Source: Flammeovirga sp. EKP202 (GTDB taxonomy: Bacteria; Bacteroidota; Bacteroidia; Cytophagales; Flammeovirgaceae). From it: a stretch of DNA of 64,000 nt. The stretch covers positions 29,766-93,765 of the forward strand of contig NZ_JACVVP010000028.1 in the NCBI RefSeq assembly GCF_014534745.1, given 5' to 3'. Below, one piece after another: positions 60,647 to 64,000 of the stretch (position 1 is its first letter; the number at the start of each line of letters is the position of its first letter). A program made the position numbers and the translations under genes. The notes beneath the pieces were generated by a model that saw nothing but the letters and a program-made list of their open reading frames with translations, was not told the origin of the DNA and did not search any database.

Positions 60647-61909
60647 TTATTGCTGTGAAGAAGTAATTGTTACTCTTAACATTTCAGAGTTTGCGAGTAA
60701 ATTTGAACTAGGTGAACCTTCTACCTCAATAGTTCCATCTTCTGTCATCCCTGAGTTCGGTCCTGGTTGACGTGGTGCTTGGTATGGACCTGCACCTGCG
60801 TATTCATCTACTTCAGATCCTCCATCAATTAAAATCAATTGGTTTGAAATATCACCACTGATTGGAGAACCATTATTAAAGAGCTTAATATTATCAAAAC
60901 CTAATACCCAATCATTTGATTGTACTAGCATAGTAGCCATTGATAACATATCTCCGTCCATTGCAGTGAAAGTGAATGAATATTTTTCACCAGGGAAAAT
61001 TGGAGCAGGAGCACTTGCACCTTCAGGTGTATTGAAGTGGTTTGTAAAACCTGATGGATTACCATCTTCTGTCAACATCTCGAATTCAGAAGTAGGTGCG
61101 GCACCCAATGTGAAAATTGTATTTGCATTACCTACTGAATAAGCTCCTGGAGCAAATGGGGACACTAACCCTGTCATAGAAGCAAATGCTGTTGATAATA
61201 CATCTGTACCTCCATCTTCGGCCAAATCTTCTAAGCCTTCTGATGCCGCTTGATCTTTTTGGAATAATGGATACTGTCCTTTAGAATGCACCACCCAATT
61301 ACCTGGAGCAAAAGGTGTAGGAACTGAAGCATTGGCCGAAACATTAGAAACAGTTACTGTAAACATCGTTCCTCCATCATGCTTTATACTTACATTGATC
61401 ACATCATCCTTTGCTGGGTAAGTGTAACCATCATTCACTTCTGAGATTAACTTCACCACACCATTTTCAGCAGTACCCGTATCTGGTCCTGATTGACGAG
61501 GTGCTTGATTTGTACCAACGCCCGGTTCTTCATTCACTTCAGTACCTGCATCCCATAAATAGAAATGAGAAGTAATATCTCCGGTTAAAGCGTTTCCATC
61601 ATCATCATACAATGCGATTCCTCCTTCCATGGGTGCATAAAAGAGGTCATTCGATTGTACAAACATTGTCGCAAAGCTTAAATAATGTCCTTTACCTGCA
61701 TTAAAACTAAAATCTTGAGAATTTCCTGGAGTAATTAGTCCGTCTGTGGCACCTTGTGCAAAGAAGTCTTTTGCTTGAAATGCGTTTTCGATTGTAACGG
61801 TAAAAGTTGTTTCTGGTAATACTGTTGGAGTGTTATTGTTATCGTCATCAGTACAACTTGTAAATGCTAAAGCTGACAATAAAGTACCAGCTAAAATTGA
61901 GTTTTTCAT
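60647..61909 (-). CDS. Spondin-domain lipoprotein (two spondin_N repeats)
   Basis: Lipoprotein of 420 residues with lipobox FTSC (Cys19). Two tandem spondin_N-type domains are clear: the first (about 35-195) has SFATMFVQSNDLFYAP, LWDAGTEVNEEPG and QAPRQSGPDTG; the second (about 245-415) has SMATMLVQSNDWVLG, LIDGGSEVDEYAG and QAPRQPGPNSG. In each, Asp/Glu residues form a putative calcium site. Such proteins occur singly or doubly in marine Bacteroidota; the function is unknown, probably adhesion or matrix binding. A hairpin with AAGAGTG/CACTCTT near 60578-60631 is a weak terminator. Confidence 0.92.
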   Translation of the reverse strand: MKNSILAGTLLSALAFTSCTDDDNNNTPTVLPETTFTVTIENAFQAKDFFAQGATDGLITPGNSQDFSFNAGKGHYLSFATMFVQSNDLFYAPMEGGIALYDDDGNALTGDITSHFYLWDAGTEVNEEPGVGTNQAPRQSGPDTGTAENGVVKLISEVNDGYTYPAKDDVINVSIKHDGGTMFTVTVSNVSANASVPTPFAPGNWVVHSKGQYPLFQKDQAASEGLEDLAEDGGTDVLSTAFASMTGLVSPFAPGAYSVGNANTIFTLGAAPTSEFEMLTEDGNPSGFTNHFNTPEGASAPAPIFPGEKYSFTFTAMDGDMLSMATMLVQSNDWVLGFDNIKLFNNGSPISGDISNQLILIDGGSEVDEYAGAGPYQAPRQPGPNSGMTEDGTIEVEGSPSSNLLANSEMLRVTITSSQQ

Positions 61910-62189
61910 TTTGTTGATAGGTTAAATTTTATAGTATAGAGTGTGCAACTAAATTGAGTTTAGAAGCTTAAAAAGACTTGTTTTGAGCGTTTTATTCAAA
62001 GCCTTTTCGTGATTTGTTTTACAATTTTACCTTTCTTTTTCTCCACGAAGTGTGAGCCCCTTCACATTTAGAAAAAAAAGTTCAAAAAAAAGTCATGTAA
62101 CTTTTTCATCAAAAATTTTGTTTTAAGGTTGAAACAGATTTTTAAACCATTTCTTTACCCATACTTTTCTATACTTCTTATCACTTACT

Positions 62190-63845
62190 ATGAATTCTTT
62201 AGCTAGAAAACTCAGTTTTATTCTTTTCCTATTGTTATTGATTAGCATCACATGGATGCAATCCTGGGTATTTATTCCTACACCTACAATTCATGATACA
62301 TCGATTATTCACGAACAGGTAGATACACTAGGTCATAATCGTTATAGCCTCAAGAACAACTTTATCATTAAAAAACAAGATAAAATATGGGAGCTTTACA
62401 CCGAAGGAACTCCTTTTGAGATTGGTTATAGTACTGGTGCCTTAAGTAAAAGTTTTTTACAGGAACAGGAAGCTATTTTTGCCTATAGAATGGTAGAGCA
62501 TGCCCCAGGAAAACGCCCTAACTTAGCCCGCTTTTTAAGTGCTTATTACAACAGGCACATGGACAACCGTATCTTACCTGAATACTGTGAAGAAATGTAC
62601 GGCATCTCTTACCACATGAATCCTAAGTTTAATATTCTTGGCTCTCCTTATCAGAGAATACTTAATTATCATGGTATTTATGATACGCAGCATGCTTTTG
62701 AAAAAATGGATGTGAAAGTAAATTCAGCATTTGCGATTAATGGAGCAAAAACAAAAGATCATGATGTATTAGTGGGAAGAAATTTTGACTTCTTTTTACA
62801 TGATCAGCACCGTACTGATAAAATTGTACACTTCGTAAAACCTATTGAAGGTTATAAGTTTGCCTCTGTCAGCTGGGCAGGGTTTATAGGTGCCGTATCT
62901 GGCATGAATGAAACGGGACTTACTGTCACCATCAATACCGCTGAGTCACAAATCCCATTTGCTGCTACGATGCCCATGTCATTAATTGCAAGAGAAATTT
63001 TACAGTATGCTCAAACGGTAGAGGAAGCTTTTAATATTGCACATACCAAAGAAGCTTATGTCAATGAATCGATCTTGGTTTCTTCTGCTTTTGATAATAC
63101 AGCGATTATTATAGAAAAAACGCCTCATGGTATTGACTCTATCAAAATGAGAAATAACGAACTGGTTTGTACTTCGCATTTACAAACTGATGAGCTAAGA
63201 AAACCCATGGCTTATGATCCTTCTTATGCCTCTTATTATAGAGCTATTCGAATACAAGAACTCATCAATCAGAAAAATGAATTTACAGTAGAAGACATTG
63301 CCTCTATTTTGCGTGATACAGATGGTTTTGAAGATCAACCCATCGGTTTAGGAAATGCCAAAAGCATCAACTCTTTACATCTACATCATTCTATTATCTT
63401 TAAACCGGAAACTAGAGAAATGTGGCTTTCAACAAGTCATCATGGTATGGAAGAGTTTATATGTTATAATTTGGATTCTGTTTTCTCGAATTCACAAAAC
63501 TATCCACCTCCTACAACACTTGCTTCTAATGCGAAACAAATTTCAGAAGCAGGACCTGATCATTGGGAAAACTACCACAACTATAAGCAATTCAAAGGAA
63601 TGTCTTTCCAGTTTAGGAATTGGAACAGTCAGCTTCCACCTATTTCACAAAAGGCCATTGATGAGTTTATAGCACTCAATCCCAAAGGATATAATGTATA
63701 TGAAATCATAGGAGATTATTATATCAAGGCTCATCAAAATAAAAAGGCTGCGGAATATTATCAGAAGGCGTTAGAAAATGAAGTAGCCACCCATCAGTCT
63801 CGTCAGTTTATTAAAGAAAAATATGAGCTGGTGATGAGGGATTAA
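62190..63845 (+). CDS. C45 (acyl-CoA:6-APA acyltransferase-like) family protein
   Basis: Protein of 551 residues with an N-terminal membrane anchor (about 8-26), an Ntn-hydrolase-like domain (about 60-440), and a TPR-like C-terminus (about 490-545, VYEIIGDYYIKAHQNKKAAEYYQKAL). Family landmarks: EGTPFEIGYSTGALS, the region VNSAFAINGAKTKDHDVLVGRNFDF, MNETGLTVTINTAES and SHLQTDE. In active members the self-processing Cys opens the motif corresponding to NSAFAING; here that position is Asn. The protein may be a non-cleaved or catalytically altered relative (inference). Monocistronic. Substrate is unknown. Confidence 0.8.
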   Translation: MNSLARKLSFILFLLLLISITWMQSWVFIPTPTIHDTSIIHEQVDTLGHNRYSLKNNFIIKKQDKIWELYTEGTPFEIGYSTGALSKSFLQEQEAIFAYRMVEHAPGKRPNLARFLSAYYNRHMDNRILPEYCEEMYGISYHMNPKFNILGSPYQRILNYHGIYDTQHAFEKMDVKVNSAFAINGAKTKDHDVLVGRNFDFFLHDQHRTDKIVHFVKPIEGYKFASVSWAGFIGAVSGMNETGLTVTINTAESQIPFAATMPMSLIAREILQYAQTVEEAFNIAHTKEAYVNESILVSSAFDNTAIIIEKTPHGIDSIKMRNNELVCTSHLQTDELRKPMAYDPSYASYYRAIRIQELINQKNEFTVEDIASILRDTDGFEDQPIGLGNAKSINSLHLHHSIIFKPETREMWLSTSHHGMEEFICYNLDSVFSNSQNYPPPTTLASNAKQISEAGPDHWENYHNYKQFKGMSFQFRNWNSQLPPISQKAIDEFIALNPKGYNVYEIIGDYYIKAHQNKKAAEYYQKALENEVATHQSRQFIKEKYELVMRD

Positions 63846-63847
63846 TT

Positions 63848-64000
63848 GCAATGTAAACTAAATTTCCATTAATTTATATAATTCCTTTTATGGAGGATAA
63901 AGGGTAGTGTATTGTGGTTCGCGAGGGGCTGTCGCAAAACTAAGATTTGAATAAATAATCATTATGTTTAACTTATAACATAATGATTATTTACTATGCT
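63848..64000 (+). mobile_element. Left edge of a probable insertion sequence
   Basis: GGGGCTGTCGCAAAACTAAG (63925-63944) looks like the terminal repeat of an IS1182-type or related element (recollection). Downstream, TAAATAATCATTATGTT (63952-63968) and AACATAATGATTATTTA (63977-63993) form a perfect 17-bp inverted repeat. Ahead of it ATGTAAACTAAATT (about 63851) resembles the ends of the MITE-like elements. The transposase would lie outside the window. Confidence 0.4.

Noticed and set aside
1..64000. CRISPR arrays, tRNA or rRNA genes, prophage or conjugation modules
   Set aside because: No regularly spaced direct repeats, no tRNA cloverleaf or rRNA segments, and no phage or transfer proteins were seen.

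Overview
The window is chromosomal DNA from a member of the Bacteroidota, most likely a marine Cytophagales relative of Flammeovirga (inference). Supporting points are low GC, no Shine-Dalgarno sequences ahead of most starts, promoters of the TTTG-N19-TAnnTTTG type, two TonB-dependent receptors with carboxypeptidase-like N-termini, Lcl_C/DUF1566, DUF5606, DUF2807 and DUF4136 proteins, and a Rho with a long disordered insertion. Housekeeping anchors are panB, rpoB, rho, gmk, recA and a cystathionine beta-synthase-like gene. I see no rRNA, tRNA, CRISPR array, plasmid or phage module.

Layout. 1-9.5 kb: a cut-off membrane gene, a GIN-domain lipoprotein, a DnaA-box-rich gap, rluA-like/panB, an SDR, a LytS/LytTR pair, a DUF1566 lipoprotein and a PolX-like protein. 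9.6-16.4 kb: a MASE3-like kinase with its receiver, a DUF5606 protein, and rpoB standing alone. 16.6-31 kb: envelope genes, a ceramidase-like enzyme, rho, a transporter/HEAT/cNMP fusion, gmk with an ECF sigma factor, a GT9-like protein and two duplicated beta-barrel genes that share promoter and leader.

30.5-48 kb is the most coherent block. An NtrB/NtrC-type two-component system lies beside a GntR-controlled ABC operon, a TonB-dependent receptor and a five-gene TolC/HlyD/MacB-like efflux operon. Paired 17-bp palindromes (TGTAAAA-N3-TTTTACA type, centres exactly 23 bp apart) precede the receptor gene, the tolC gene and an apparently noncoding transcript that ends in a strong terminator at 33.8 kb. 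I read this as the regulon of the local NtrC-like regulator, with a candidate small RNA as a member.

48-64 kb: recA, the CBS-like gene with an attenuator-like leader, a receptor/secreted-protein pair, small lipoproteins, YceI, an aminopeptidase, a spondin-domain protein and a C45-family protein. Gaps between genes carry several small mobile or palindromic elements: a REP-like family with compensatory stem changes, two copies of a MITE-like element with terminal inverted repeats, another MITE with a 7-bp target duplication at the yceI stop codon, a multi-hairpin element at 52.1 kb, and the likely edge of an insertion sequence at the right end.
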